64,000 bases of DNA from Myxocyprinus asiaticus. Its lineage: Eukaryota > Chordata > Actinopteri > Cypriniformes > Catostomidae. Both the position numbers and the translations under genes were made by a program. Location of the stretch: NCBI RefSeq assembly GCF_019703515.2, contig NC_059346.1, forward strand, positions 13,000,501 through 13,064,500, written 5' to 3'. The notes below the pieces were generated by a model. The model worked only from the letters and a program-made list of their open reading frames with translations, was not told the origin of the DNA and made no database searches. Positions 1-10,075 of this stretch are shown here, one piece after another. Position 1 is the stretch's first letter. Each line of letters opens with the position of its first letter.

Positions 1-352
1 TCTGCGTCATACTGGACGAGCCCGCTTTCCGATGCTGTGCTTGATAACTCATCATCTTCCCGAGCTCCGATCGAGAAATCGAACTCGTGCTGAGACGAGC
101 CGGCAGTCTCGTGCGAGAGCCTGATCGGGGCAAGCGAGCGTGCTGGGGAATGGGAGGTCCGTACGTTTTTCTTAAGAAAGCAAGCCGTGACCGCAATGTT
201 GCCATGGTCATGTTCTTGCAATGAGGACATGACTCATCCACGAACGATATCTCCACGTGGGCAGTGCTCAGACATGTAAGACAGTGATCGTGGCCGTCAG
301 AAGCGGAGAGTTAACGACCGCAACCAGGAATAATACACAAACGGAAAGTCAT
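1..352 (-). pseudogene. DIRS copy A gag N-terminal fragment (broken)
   Basis: Reading leftwards from the ATG at 352-350, the protein begins MTFRLCIIPGCGR and then meets a stop where copy C reads RYLSASDGHDRC. Further on, the DNA still matches gag of copies C and D: the CPHCEN-type cysteine cluster near 200-240 and the Ser/Pro-rich linker near 1-150. Frameshifts separate these blocks. The family role is a structural nucleic-acid-binding Gag with a Cys/His-rich N-terminus, inferred from its position before RT. The rest of the gene lies outside the window. It is certainly non-functional as read. Confidence 0.75.
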
Positions 353-614
353 CTTTAAAAAGACGTTCCGTGTGTGCCGTTCTTTTTGTGAATGAAAATA
401 TACTCTTTTAGAATATACTCTCTTATTTTCGCTCTGCCGAAGCGCCCAGGGGTGTTCTCTGCACTCCACGGGTGCAGAGGAGGAGAAGCCGCTGAAATGC
501 ACCGTAAATCCAGCAGTTTTGAGGTGCGTCTTTAATGGAAATTGAATTCAGTGCACTGAATACAACCGCTTGGCTCCGAAGAAAAAATCTGAATGAGTGG
601 TTGCATACCAGCTC

Positions 615-622
615 CTTTTATA
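615..622 (-). promoter_or_regulatory. TATA box in DIRS copy A 5' ITR
   Basis: TATAAAAG on the minus strand, about 263 bases upstream of the copy A gag ATG. The same motif at the same place occurs in copies B, D and E, so it is a conserved element promoter. Confidence 0.6.
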
Positions 623-769
623 ACCGTATGTCCGGGGGAGTGGCATGCAAATTCCATTCACCAATTCTCATTGGCCTTTTTTCAAAAAAGCAGAGGTGTT
701 TGGGGCTCCCAAGAGTGAATTCTAGTGTCACTACAGCGACACAACGTCGAGTGAGTGACAGGTAGGGAA

Positions 770-2227
770 CCCAGGTTTCCGTTTACCCAGGGTCAAGTGT
801 GAAAAGCCCTCTGGTGTACTAAGTAAGCTGGGACTGCCAGTGGTGCCCCCTAAAAAAAAAAAAAAAAAAAAAAAATGCTGCTGCCAACCTGAGTGATTTG
901 GCATAAAACATGGTAAATTCTTCTAGCTCTGCATTTCTAATTTGGTATGTTTATGTTACACACTAGTGTTCACTCTCTCATATCCCCTGTATTATATCTC
1001 TGTGCAAATCTGTGCAAGTGTGCATTATAATGAGCACCCTCTGTATACTCACCTGTCAGAGGAGATGACGCCACGGGGCCATTTGATCTTACTGAGTTTA
1101 CAGCCTTGATTTTATACCGATCCATTTAATTCCTTTCACATGCCCACCTTCACAGCTTGTTTTTCATCTTTGAGTGATGCTGAGTAACTTAAACATTAAT
1201 AAGTGTCAGTAAATTTACATACTCAAAACATTCTTTCTCAAAACATATTAGGAGTGGGAATCAGTAGGCACCTGACCATATGATACAAAATCGATATTTG
1301 GGTCACAATATGATTATATTTTGATTGTATTGCAATTCAAAACTTTATATAGCCTACAGTATTGCCAGTACTGAAATCTTTACTTGTTTCTTATTCATCA
1401 TCTTTGGACTTCAGTGCTTTGTACAACAAGTGCTAAACTTCCAGCTGTATTTCATCATAGAGTGATAGAAAGAGAGCATATGCACGGCAGTATCACTAAA
1501 AGAAAATTATGTGAGTAAATAGAGTACTGTACTATGATTCCAGCACATTTATCATTTCACAAAAATCCTTGCATCAGAAAGTGCTGCAACACTTTGAAAT
1601 ATTTATTTTTCCCCTATCACCTATAAACAAATCAGACAAAGTATTTGAGAGGGTCTGTATTGTTTCTTAATGTATAATACATTTATATTTGTAAATTATC
1701 TCAGTGGGGAAAACTGTTTAACCAGGGCAACAATAATAGCAGCCAGAAGAAAAAAAACTGAGAGAAATGCATGCAAGTTTAAGGAAATTTCTCACTGTCT
1801 GGAGAGTCTACTGCAATGAAATGTTTGTTGGACTTACTTCCGTGCTCTCTCTAATATGCTGTCTCAGCCAAATCCCAGGAGGATTTGGATTCTCTGACAT
1901 TTCATGTGCGATTTTGCTAATGGTTTAGCACAGCCAGTGATTGTAAGTCTTTAAGCTCTCAAAAGGGGTGCTAGTCTTACATTATAGTTTGCAAAGACAT
2001 GACTTTCTGGGTTTGATGGCTTTTACTGACAAGCCACTCCTTTTTCTGGCTGTTGTTTAATGAGTTTTGTTGTCATGGTGTTCCCTCTACATCACAGAAA
2101 TTACCTACTCAAAGCTAGCCATTAGGACAATGAAAAGCTTTTTATGTTGTGATATACAGGCATGTAAGTCTACCATTGTTTGAAATAGTCAGTGCAGAAA
2201 AAAAGTACTGTAAGCACTCTAATATGA

Positions 2228-2228
<1 letters not shown>
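770..2228. other. AT-rich non-coding stretch
   Basis: No gene is recognisable. A 27-base poly(A) run lies at about 849-875. Near 1255-1365 is a sequence resembling the end of a decayed teleost DNA-transposon repeat (GATATTTGGGTCACAATATG region), but no partner end is found. The 1800-2160 block has more complex sequence but no open frame of note. Confidence 0.5.

Positions 2229-2309
<81 letters not shown>
2229..2309. repeat. (TA)n/(AC)n microsatellite
   Basis: About 33 TA units run directly into about 8 AC units, and the tract abuts the left end of the Tc1-type element at 2307. Confidence 0.95.
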
Positions 2310-2310
<1 letters not shown>

Positions 2311-2849
2311 ACCGGTCAAAAGTTTTGAAACACTTACTCGTTCTTTATAATAATTTTTTTCTTCTTCACATTTTAGAATAATAGTAAAGTCATTAAAACT
2401 ATGGAATAACATAAATGGAACTATGTGAATTATGTTGTGACTAAACAAAATCCAAAATAAATCAAAACTGTGTTATATTTTAGCATCTTCAAAGTACTCA
2501 CCCTTTGCCTAGAATTTTCAGAAATGTACTCTTGACATTTTCTCAACCAACTTCTTGAGGTATCACCCTGGGATACTTTTTAAACAGTACTGAAGGATTT
2601 CCCATCTATATGTTGGGCACTTATTGGCTGCTTTTCTTTATTATTTGGTCCAAGTCATCAATTTCAAAAACATTTTTTTTTTTTTTTTATAAAATTTTAG
2701 ATAATGAAATAAATTAATATGGTGGCACAATTATATTTTTGTCTACAAAACTAATTTCAAACATTTAAGCATACGCCTTCAAATCAAAAGATTTTTAAGA
2801 TCATGAGAAACATTTCGGTCAAGTGTTTCAAAACTTTTGACCGGTAGTG
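2307..2849 (-). mobile_element. Internally deleted Tc1-type DNA transposon (non-autonomous)
   Basis: The two ends are inverted repeats of at least 25 bases: left CACTACCGGTCAAAAGTTTT, right the reverse complement (AAAACTTTTGACCGGTAGTG), each flanked by TA-rich sequence as expected for TA-targeting Tc1/mariner elements. The middle (about 2500-2640) resembles the antisense of a Tc1 transposase 3' region (text like GGGCACTTATTGGCTGCTTT), so the parent transposase lay on the minus strand. No open frame remains. Length is 543 bases against about 1.3-1.6 kb for intact Tc1 elements. Confidence 0.75.
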
Positions 2850-2860
2850 TATGTATATAT

Positions 2861-2894
2861 TAATTAATTAATTAATTAATTATTAATAATAATT

Positions 2895-2956
<62 letters not shown>
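2861..2956. repeat. (TAAT)n then (AT)n microsatellite
   Basis: TAAT repeats at 2861-2882, a short transition, then about 29 AT units ending at 2956. With the tract at 2229 it brackets the Tc1-type element. Confidence 0.93.
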
Positions 2957-2957
<1 letters not shown>

Positions 2958-2958
<1 letters not shown>

Positions 2959-3561
2959 TCATGGAGTATTTGAGGAGAGGAGACAGCAACAGACGGAGAG
3001 AGAGAGATGGGCTCGCCGGCCCTGGACACGCCGTCGACTGGCCCTCAGCTCATTATACTGCTTCCGTCCGCAACACCGGGTGATGGCACTGGACCCCTCA
3101 GCCGTCCCTTCCGGTTGCCAGTTGATGCCACTCTCCAGTGTCACCGTATGAGCACTCCCTCTGCGTCACGATCCTCAGTCAGCAGCGAGGACTCCTTGAC
3201 AGCGCATCTTTCCTGGGTTTCGGCACCAGTGTAACAATTCGGGAAATGAGGAAGCTGGGACCAGCTTGACAAAAAACCTAGACATTTATTGTTGCACTTT
3301 TCAGCATCACACAATAAGGCTTTTCAGCAGAAACATTCACTGCATATGCTGCTTTTCAGCAGACACGTTCAAGACAATGTCACACACAAAGACATAGCTC
3401 ATGCGTCTCTCTCTCTCCATCAGCTGCTGTCTCCTCTCCTCAAATACTCCCACCACTCCACACTGAAAAGCGAGACCGGTGTGGCACACAGGTGGAACTA
3501 ATTCTCCACTTATTTTCCTGGCCTCGCTCTGCCCAGACGCAGCTCGACCCTGCCCACCACA
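2958..3561 (-). mobile_element. LTR-retrotransposon fragment with one LTR, PBS and an inverted LTR piece
   Basis: On the minus strand the block 3561 to 3230 starts TGTGGTGGGCAGG and ends AATTGTTACA, giving the TG...CA form of an LTR of 332 bases with an internal AATAAA polyadenylation signal. Two bases further inside is TGGTGCCGAAACCC, an 18-base tRNA-type primer-binding site (3228-3211). About 200 bases of internal sequence follow; the part at 3175-3229 matches the internal region of the element at 49804-50821 (CAGCGAGGACTCC...GACAGCGCAT). The left edge (2961-3010) is an inverted copy of LTR sequence at about 3403-3455, so the fragment has been rearranged. There is no gag or pol frame. Confidence 0.7.
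3211..3228 (-). promoter_or_regulatory. Primer-binding site of LTR fragment
   Basis: The minus strand reads TGGTGCCGAAACCCAGGA, starting one base after the LTR end. It is nearly identical to the PBS of the element at 49804-50821. Confidence 0.7.
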
Positions 3562-3801
3562 ACTAGTAATTTAGACCAAAAATTTGATGATGATCTCTAA
3601 GCAGCACTGCTTCTAATTCCTTCTTATGGTATGCACTCCCTAAAATGAGGCCAACAGTGTAGATCATAGATCATGGTGTTGATTTATGCTCATTTTTGAT
3701 GTAATGTCTGTAATGTCCCAAAAACATGAATAACCAACACAACTGGAAACATAATAACCAATTTGATTAAAAAAATCTGACTTTCGATAGCTTGGTATTA
3801 T

Positions 3802-4163
3802 TATTGGAATGCCCAATTCCCAATGCGCTCTTAAGTCCTCGTGGCGGTGTAATGACTCGCCTCAATACGGTTGGCGGAGGACGAATCTCTCAGTCAACGT
3901 CTGAGACTGTCAATCCTCGCATTTTATCATGTGGCTTGTTGAGCATGTTACTGTGGAGACATAGCGCGTGTGGAGGCTTCGCGCTATTCTCCACAGCATC
4001 CACATACAACTCACCACACTCCCTACCGAGAGCAAACCACATTATAGCGACCACGAGAAGGTTATCCCATGTGAGTCCACCCTCCCTAGCAACCGGCCCA
4101 ATTTGGTTGCTTAGGTGACCTGGCTGGAGTCGCCCTGGATTCGAACTCGCGACTCCAGAGGTT
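3802..4163 (-). mobile_element. tRNA-derived SINE with perfect 15-bp target-site duplication
   Basis: Both sides carry the same 15 bases, ATAGCTTGGTATTAT, at 3787-3801 and 4164-4178. On the minus strand the element begins with a tRNA-like head containing a B-box-like GAGTTCGAATCCAGG (about 4133-4149). The body contains GCGCGAAGCCTCCACACGCG and the element ends in a short AAT-rich tail next to the left duplication. The structure is that of a Pol III-transcribed SINE moved by a LINE. The tRNA head is degenerate and is not a tRNA gene. Confidence 0.85.
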
Positions 4164-4273
4164 ATAGCTTGGTATTATAAAAAATTTCACAACTTAGTCC
4201 CACTGTCCACATACTGTATGTGGACATCCATTTTTAGGAAAAATATTTGGTTTGATATATATATATATATACA

Positions 4274-5415
4274 TACACCGATGAGCCAAAACATTATGTC
4301 TAATCTGCTGCTGGTCCTCCGTGTGCCGCTAAAACAGTGCCGACCCACCGAGGCATGGACATTACAAGACCCCTGAAGGTGTGCTGTGGTATCTGTCACC
4401 AAGAATTTAGCAGTAGGTCCTGTAAGTCCTATAAGTTGCGAGGTGGAGCCCCCGTCGATCGGACTTGTTAGTCCAGCACATCCCACAGATGCTCAATTGG
4501 ATTGAAATCTGGAGAATTTGAAGGCCAGGGCAACTCTTCATCATGTTCCTCAAACCATTCTCGAATGATGTGTGCAGTGTGGCAGGGCGCATTATCCTGC
4601 CGAAAGAGGCCACTGCCATCAGGGAATACCACTGCCATGAAGTGTTGTACCTGGTCTGCGACTATATTTAGGTAGGTGGCACGTGTCAAACTGATGTCCA
4701 CATGAATGGCCGGAAGGGTTTCCCAGCAGAACATTTACCAGAGCATCACACTCCCTCCATCGGCTTGTCATCTTCCCACAGTGCATCCTGGTACCATCAC
4801 TTCCCCAGGTAAACGGCGCACACATACACGGCTGTCCACGTGATGTAAAAGAAAATGGGACTCGACCAGGCGAAATGAGCGTCGGAACCTGCTCCAAGGT
4901 CCGGTTCCGACGCTCGTGTGCCCATTGTAGGCACTTTCGATGGTGGACAGGGGTCATCATGGGCACTCTACGGCTACGCAGCCCCATACGCAGCAGGGTG
5001 TGATAAAATGTGCGTTGTGACACATTCCTCCCATAACCATCATTAAAATTTTCTGTGACTTGTGCCACAGTAGACCTTCTGTAGGTTCGGACCAGACGGA
5101 ATAGCCTTCGTTGCCCTCACGCATCGATGAGCCATGGGCACTCGGTAGGTACTCACCACTGCTGACCGGGAGCACCCCACAAGCCTTACCATTTCAGAGA
5201 TGCTCTGATCCAGTCGTCTGGCCATAACAATTTGGGCCATGTCAAAGTCACTCAGGTCTCTACTCCTGTCCATTTCTCCTGCATTCAACACGTTGACTAT
5301 GAGAACTGATTGTTTGCTTACCATCTAATTTACCCAGACCTTGACATGTGGCCTTGTTAGGAGATGATTATTGTTATTCACTTCACCTGTGAGTGGTCAT
5401 AATGTTTTGGCTAAT

Positions 5416-5422
<7 letters not shown>
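4274..5422 (-). mobile_element. Tc1/mariner-type DNA transposon
   Basis: Inverted ends frame the element: left ACACCGATGAGCCAAAACAT at about 4276 and, at about 5398-5420, the complement of a closely similar sequence (CACTGATTAGCCAAAACAT). Both abut simple TA or TG repeats. Between them lies a broken minus-strand transposase. A 3' fragment of the same family lies at about 57010-57673. Confidence 0.82.
4468..5276 (-). pseudogene. Tc1-like transposase, frameshifted
   Basis: Family role: a cut-and-paste transposase that binds the inverted ends with N-terminal helix-turn-helix domains and cuts with a DDE/D RNase-H-like core. The N-terminus starts at [20 protein letters not shown] (ATG near 5274), a paired-like DNA-binding segment. 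The middle (about 5065-4760) moves between frames and holds RTFYHTLLRMGLRSRR and VHHRKCLQWAHERRN. The C-terminal frame (4734-4468) keeps RQDNAPCHTAH (second catalytic Asp) and DFNPIEHLWDVL (final Glu), spaced as in Tc1 proteins. The first catalytic Asp (WSDES motif in the family) is not recoverable. At least two frameshifts make it inactive. Confidence 0.82.

Positions 5423-5467
<45 letters not shown>
5420..5467. repeat. (TG)n microsatellite
   Basis: About 24 TG units adjoining the right end of the Tc1 element. Confidence 0.95.
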
Positions 5468-5469
<2 letters not shown>

Positions 5470-7560
5470 TACATGTTTCTTAGGGGCTACTAGTTAGAAA
5501 TAAAAAAGGGAAATGGAAAATGCACACAGCAGTCATGCTTGGGTCTCAGGAGGTTAATGTTAATACATAGTAGTTAAAGACACATAATATAAAGTGGGAC
5601 CGAAGGAGGAAAGTGAGACGGATTTGTAACAACACGAAGGTGACTAAACAGTATTTTCATTTTTGGGTAAAGTATACCTTTAAGCATGAATGTAACCTTG
5701 AGTCAAATGCTTTTGTCAAATTGAAAATGTATAAAGGACGAGTTGCACCGGGGGAAAAAAATGCCACCCCCAACATGGCTTACGACAACAAAAGGAAACT
5801 CCTTTAATTTAGTTTAACTTTCTTTGTGGTGCCACCTTTTGGCCAAAATGATGTAATATGTGGTTGAATGTGGTCCATTATTTTCAAAGATCTGTCCATT
5901 TTACACTCAAGTTCCTTCAGTCGAACTCATTAATATTGTAATAGGGTGGTGAGTTCAGTTAATACCCTAAACTGGCTCGTTAGAGTTACTTCATTATAAT
6001 GATGTGAATTTTAATTAATGCTCACAGCTCGGCATTATCTGTAAAACTTGTCAGAAGTCTGTGTTCCAGATGAACAGGATATCAGTCAAAGTGTTAATCA
6101 TTTGCAAAAGCTCATCACCACACAACTCGCTTCTGCGAATTTAACGTTAGATCAACATCGCAACACATGTAAATATAAAATGGTTTTGTTCCTGAATGTG
6201 ATGATGGATCATTCGAGGACAGCATAACTGCAATATGTGACACTTTCATTAACAATGCATTCATTGTTCTTAATCAAAAACCAAACATGTGTGTAAATGT
6301 AATTAGAAAAGAGCATTCTTGGAATTAATTATTGTGAATCTTGGAGTCTTAGTCTCTCTGTGACTTTTGCGTGCTATGAATACACAGATGGTGACTTTTC
6401 CTTACTGGAAGCTTTAGGTGGTGGCTTTGATGTCTAAATACCTCAACCCATCCCAAAATGTCATGCATAAAAAAGGAGTGCCCTTTCAGGGAGATATATT
6501 AGGATGAGTGTTTGTTATGTTATATCTAACGACGAGGAAATCCCTAAGCAACTACAGCTACAACTCAGGGACCTGATTGTGCGGACGAGAGGTAAACTGT
6601 CCACCACAACAAATCAAAAGCACATAAACTGAATAAAAATGATTAATAAATATAACATAGATTATATCAAATATAAAACATTCAATATATAAAACATCTA
6701 TCTTACATAAATATAACATGTAAAACTGCAAATATTTGGAGAGGAGGGGTGTGTCTCACCCAATGTTTGGAAGGAAGTAAATTGTCCACACCTCCTACAT
6801 GTCCCCCCAAGGTTAAAATAAAACCTATGTCACTGAAATAGAAAGTAAAATAATTTAATGGTAGGCCTACTACCACCTATTCCGCCCAAAATTGTATGTA
6901 TTACTGAGAAATAACATCAAAAGTGAAAGTACAACATTTGGAATACTGCATTTGCGACCTTCTTGTGAACAGCTATTAAAAACAAACGTAAAGCTCCTTG
7001 GTAAAGACATTCAGAGACACCGTGAGGTTTCTCAGTGACAGATTGATGATAACAACCAGTGCTGGGTAAAATCTGCTCATTCCCATTGACATTCACTTTC
7101 TCAGTATGTCTAGATGATTAGCTAATTGCTATTTAGTCACCTAATTAGGTTCCTCATCAATCAAATTTCACACTAATTACTTACATACAGTATGTCTTTA
7201 GATCTACTCAAGATATTAGCGCTTTGAAAATTTTGCTCCTTTTCTACTACGATGATAAAAACATGATCTCTGCTGAACCTTTTATCTTTCATAATACCAG
7301 CTGATTTACATCAACAAAGACATACAAATTAATCAAGTAATTCAACAAGTGACAACTGATTTATTAGGTGACTAAATATTGAAGTAAATAAGCTTTGCAT
7401 CTATAAAGGTTCAGTCATCAAAGTCATTTAGTCACAGTCAACATTATTTAAAAGACATTAGTGATACTGTTATAACTAGGTTAATCCTAACTGTGAGCTC
7501 TCAGAGGGGTAAATAATGAAATTATTTAAGGCCAAACCCAGTTTTCCTTGATTGAAATCT
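5470..7560. other. AT-rich non-coding stretch
   Basis: No gene or recognisable element is seen. Only short frames occur (longest about 64 codons at 5613-5807), with no motif or codon signature. There are several AT-only runs near 6640-6720. Confidence 0.5.
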
Positions 7561-7564
7561 TTCC

Positions 7565-7985
7565 TTGATTGAAATCTTGAAGACTTAAAACAAACTTACT
7601 ACTGCTTGTTGGGTGAAGAGAATTGCGATCCAATTGGTTTTGGATGAGAACAGACCAAAATGTAACTCATTTTTCACTGTAAATCTTGCCATTGCAGTCT
7701 CTAGGCATGATCATGATTTTAAGCTCGATTACACTTCCTTTCTCTTGACGCCTGCCCAGAGCACTAGATGGCGCTAGGTAGTGTAATCAAGCTTGAAATG
7801 AGGATCACCAAGGAGACTGCTGATGTCAAGATTTATAGTGACAAAGGAGTTATATTTTGGTCTGTTCTCACCCAAAATTGATTGGACAGCTTCAGAAGAC
7901 ATGGAATAAAATACTTGAGTCTTGTGGATTACCTTTTGGAGCTTGAAACTTTGGTCACCATATTCCATATTCAGTTCCTCAATGA
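7565..7985. mobile_element. Decayed foldback MITE (same broad family as 10381-11290)
   Basis: The segments at about 7634-7735 and 7785-7885 are inverted copies: GAGAACAGACCAAAATGTAA against the complement of ATATTTTGGTCTGTTCTC, with matching TAAATCTTG and CAGTCTC blocks. The terminal repeats are not intact. The right arm text (GGAGCTTGAAACTTTGGTCACC) resembles other copies in this window. Confidence 0.55.
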
Positions 7986-8970
7986 ATTCAAGTCAGATCG
8001 CTCAGAAAAAGCACACCTTGAATTATGCAACAATGTTTAATAACGAGCAAAACTAAGAGTGATGCTTGTCTTAGCAACTGATTATGAGAAACGTATTATG
8101 TGACTGTGCAGGTACTGCTTGCGGTTTTATCTTTTTAACCTTAAAACATAACAAAACTGTTTTCTTAAACAACACTCTCTCCTTGTTTTATGTCTTTCTC
8201 TGTTACCATATGTGACAGCTCTCTGTCTCTTGTGATTGGTTGAGCATCCTTCTCACTGGTAGGTGAGCAAATAAATCTGCTTCCACCTCACTCCTTTATG
8301 GAGATGGAGTGTCCTTGGTTATAGTTTGCGGCCCATCTTTTATCTTTTACACAGGGTTATTTATTAAAGACTATGCCCTCTCCTCCCCTCCATCCCTCTG
8401 GATGTCTTACAGGACCAAAGGCAGGTTTTCTATTAGACACAGCATGAAATATGAAACGGAGGCAGTCAGGAGGCGATAGACAGTGAGTCATAATGCATGT
8501 ATAACACTGGTAGGGTCGCTGTAGCTGTTTTATTATGTCAAATGTGGCTGTAGGCAACCCCAGTGTGCAGACAGAAAATGCTTCTCACAAATAAGAACAT
8601 CAGACCAGAGCCATGACCCTTATTCTGTCAAACTAGTGTGTGTTCTCAGAAAATATATATATTTTTTGCACTCTCTCTAGTTAATTGCCACTTACATGAT
8701 ATGAGCACTCTCTTGTAAGTCACAGTGGTATAAACGTGTTATCGAAACAGAGAGTTAAAATGTACATTAACTCATCCTGTCTGGCTCGCCAAATGTAATA
8801 TTTTTTGTCTAAAAATGGCATACTCTATAAATGGCTCCCTTTTCAACTGAAAACTGTAACACTGGATCCATAATTCTGAAGCAGTGAAGTAATCACAGCT
8901 GGCAAATATCCCTCATGTTATCTAACAGTCCACTTAAATTTGTTGTTTGCCTAGTGGAGTGTATTAAAGC
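7986..8970. other. Non-coding stretch
   Basis: No gene, element end or RNA feature is recognisable. Frames are short and show no motif. Confidence 0.5.
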
Positions 8971-9102
8971 AATAAGCCACTCGAGGCATTGTTAGACTAA
9001 TTCTCGCACGGTTAAAAAGGTGTTGTTAGGCACAGTGCGAAGCAGGTTTATCCCTGTAACCGTGATAAAATCACTGTGATACACAATCTTGAGTGGCTTA
9101 TT
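8971..9102. mobile_element. Short palindromic MITE-like element
   Basis: A 132-base block with inverted ends: AATAAGCCACTCGAGGCATTGT on the left and the complement of ACACAATCTTGAGTGGCTTATT on the right. The inside also folds (CACAGTG and TCACTGTGAT blocks). It contains no coding. Confidence 0.6.
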
Positions 9103-9299
9103 TTGTATAAAATAGTAGACACAGCAATATGATAAAAGACACCAATGTTCAATAAATCATTACATTTATGAATATAGTTTTCACAATAAACAATTATTCT
9201 GCCAAACAACATAGCTCATTAGCCCAGGATTTCCCAAATATGGAAATTGCAAGGGCTTTATAATATACTGTAGTTACATTAATTAATTTAAATAAAGTC

Positions 9300-9440
9300 A
9301 TTTCAAGTCAAGTAATTTTTATTTGTAGAGTGCTTTTCACAACACACATCGTTTCAAAGCAGCTTTACAGAAAATCATGCTTTAACAGAAAATGAAGCTG
9401 TAATATCTGTAATGTCAGAGTCATCATTGTGCAGTTTGAT
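9300..9440. repeat. Teleost interspersed repeat fragment
   Basis: Contains the phrase TTTATTTGTAGAGTGCTTTT and the block GCAGCTTTACAGAAAATCATG, a form I recognise as a common teleost dispersed repeat. Boundaries are uncertain. Confidence 0.4.
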
Positions 9441-9538
9441 AAAAATGTGATTATAAATTGTCTTAAGAAAAAAATTATAATAAAAAAAATTAAAAGGCCC
9501 ATTGAAATGTATTAAGAATAAGAAATATTTCTGTTGTT

Positions 9539-9579
9539 TTTGTAGAATGACAAATTATATATATATAATTTGTCATTCT

Positions 9580-9584
<5 letters not shown>
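9539..9584. repeat. Perfect 46-bp palindrome
   Basis: The 23-base half TTTGTAGAATGACAAATT... is followed with no spacer by its exact reverse complement, centred on an AT run near 9561. A (TA)n tract follows at once. Confidence 0.9.

Positions 9585-9626
<42 letters not shown>
9585..9626. repeat. (TA)n microsatellite
   Basis: About 20 TA units next to the perfect palindrome. Confidence 0.93.
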
Positions 9627-9628
<2 letters not shown>

Positions 9629-10075
9629 CCTTAGTAAATTGTATGTTAACATATTCTTCTCTTTTTATTCATTTAAATTACGTTTTTTCAGTGGCAGGCA
9701 GTGCATTTAAAGTCTAGGCCTTCAGTGTGATTCATGCCATTAAGAAAACACAGTTTCACAATGAATAAGATACCCTATGCCTTTGGGCATCATACATTAT
9801 GTCGCAGCTAACTAGTAATACCAATTGACATTTTAAAAACACATCCACGCATGGAAGCCAGAACGTGAAATGACACTTAATGCTCAATCAAGCCTAATTT
9901 TAACTGCAGCATGACTGATTTGTGAAATGAACTTCTCCCGAACAGACATTCAAAAATCATAATTTTTCATATGAATTTACAAAGGAGGTCTAAAATACCT
10001 GGAAAATCTATCTAATAATATTTGCGATTTAAATGTTGCTTGCAATAAATTTTGTTTCGTCAGGGTACACGGTTA

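Larger units (their letters stand above)
1..769 (-). mobile_element. DIRS-type retrotransposon copy A, 5' part (cut by window edge)
   Basis: This is the 5' end of a minus-strand DIRS element. The outer end at 769 carries the family terminus (reverse complement begins TTCCCTACCTGTCACTCACT), followed inward by the inverted terminal repeat. A TATA box lies near 615-622 on the minus strand, then a leader of about 260 bases, then the start of gag. The same order is seen at the 5' ends of copies C (34669 onward) and D (56047 inward). The element runs off the left edge of the window, so its pol genes cannot be judged. The gag reading frame is already broken. Confidence 0.88.

Noticed and set aside
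2170..2448. Minus-strand frame with a poly Ile-Tyr stretch
   Set aside because: Encoded by the (TA)n microsatellite.
4130..4163. tRNA-like B box (GAGTTCGAATCCAGG, minus strand)
   Set aside because: It is the head of a SINE with a 15-base target duplication; no cloverleaf of a functional tRNA is present.
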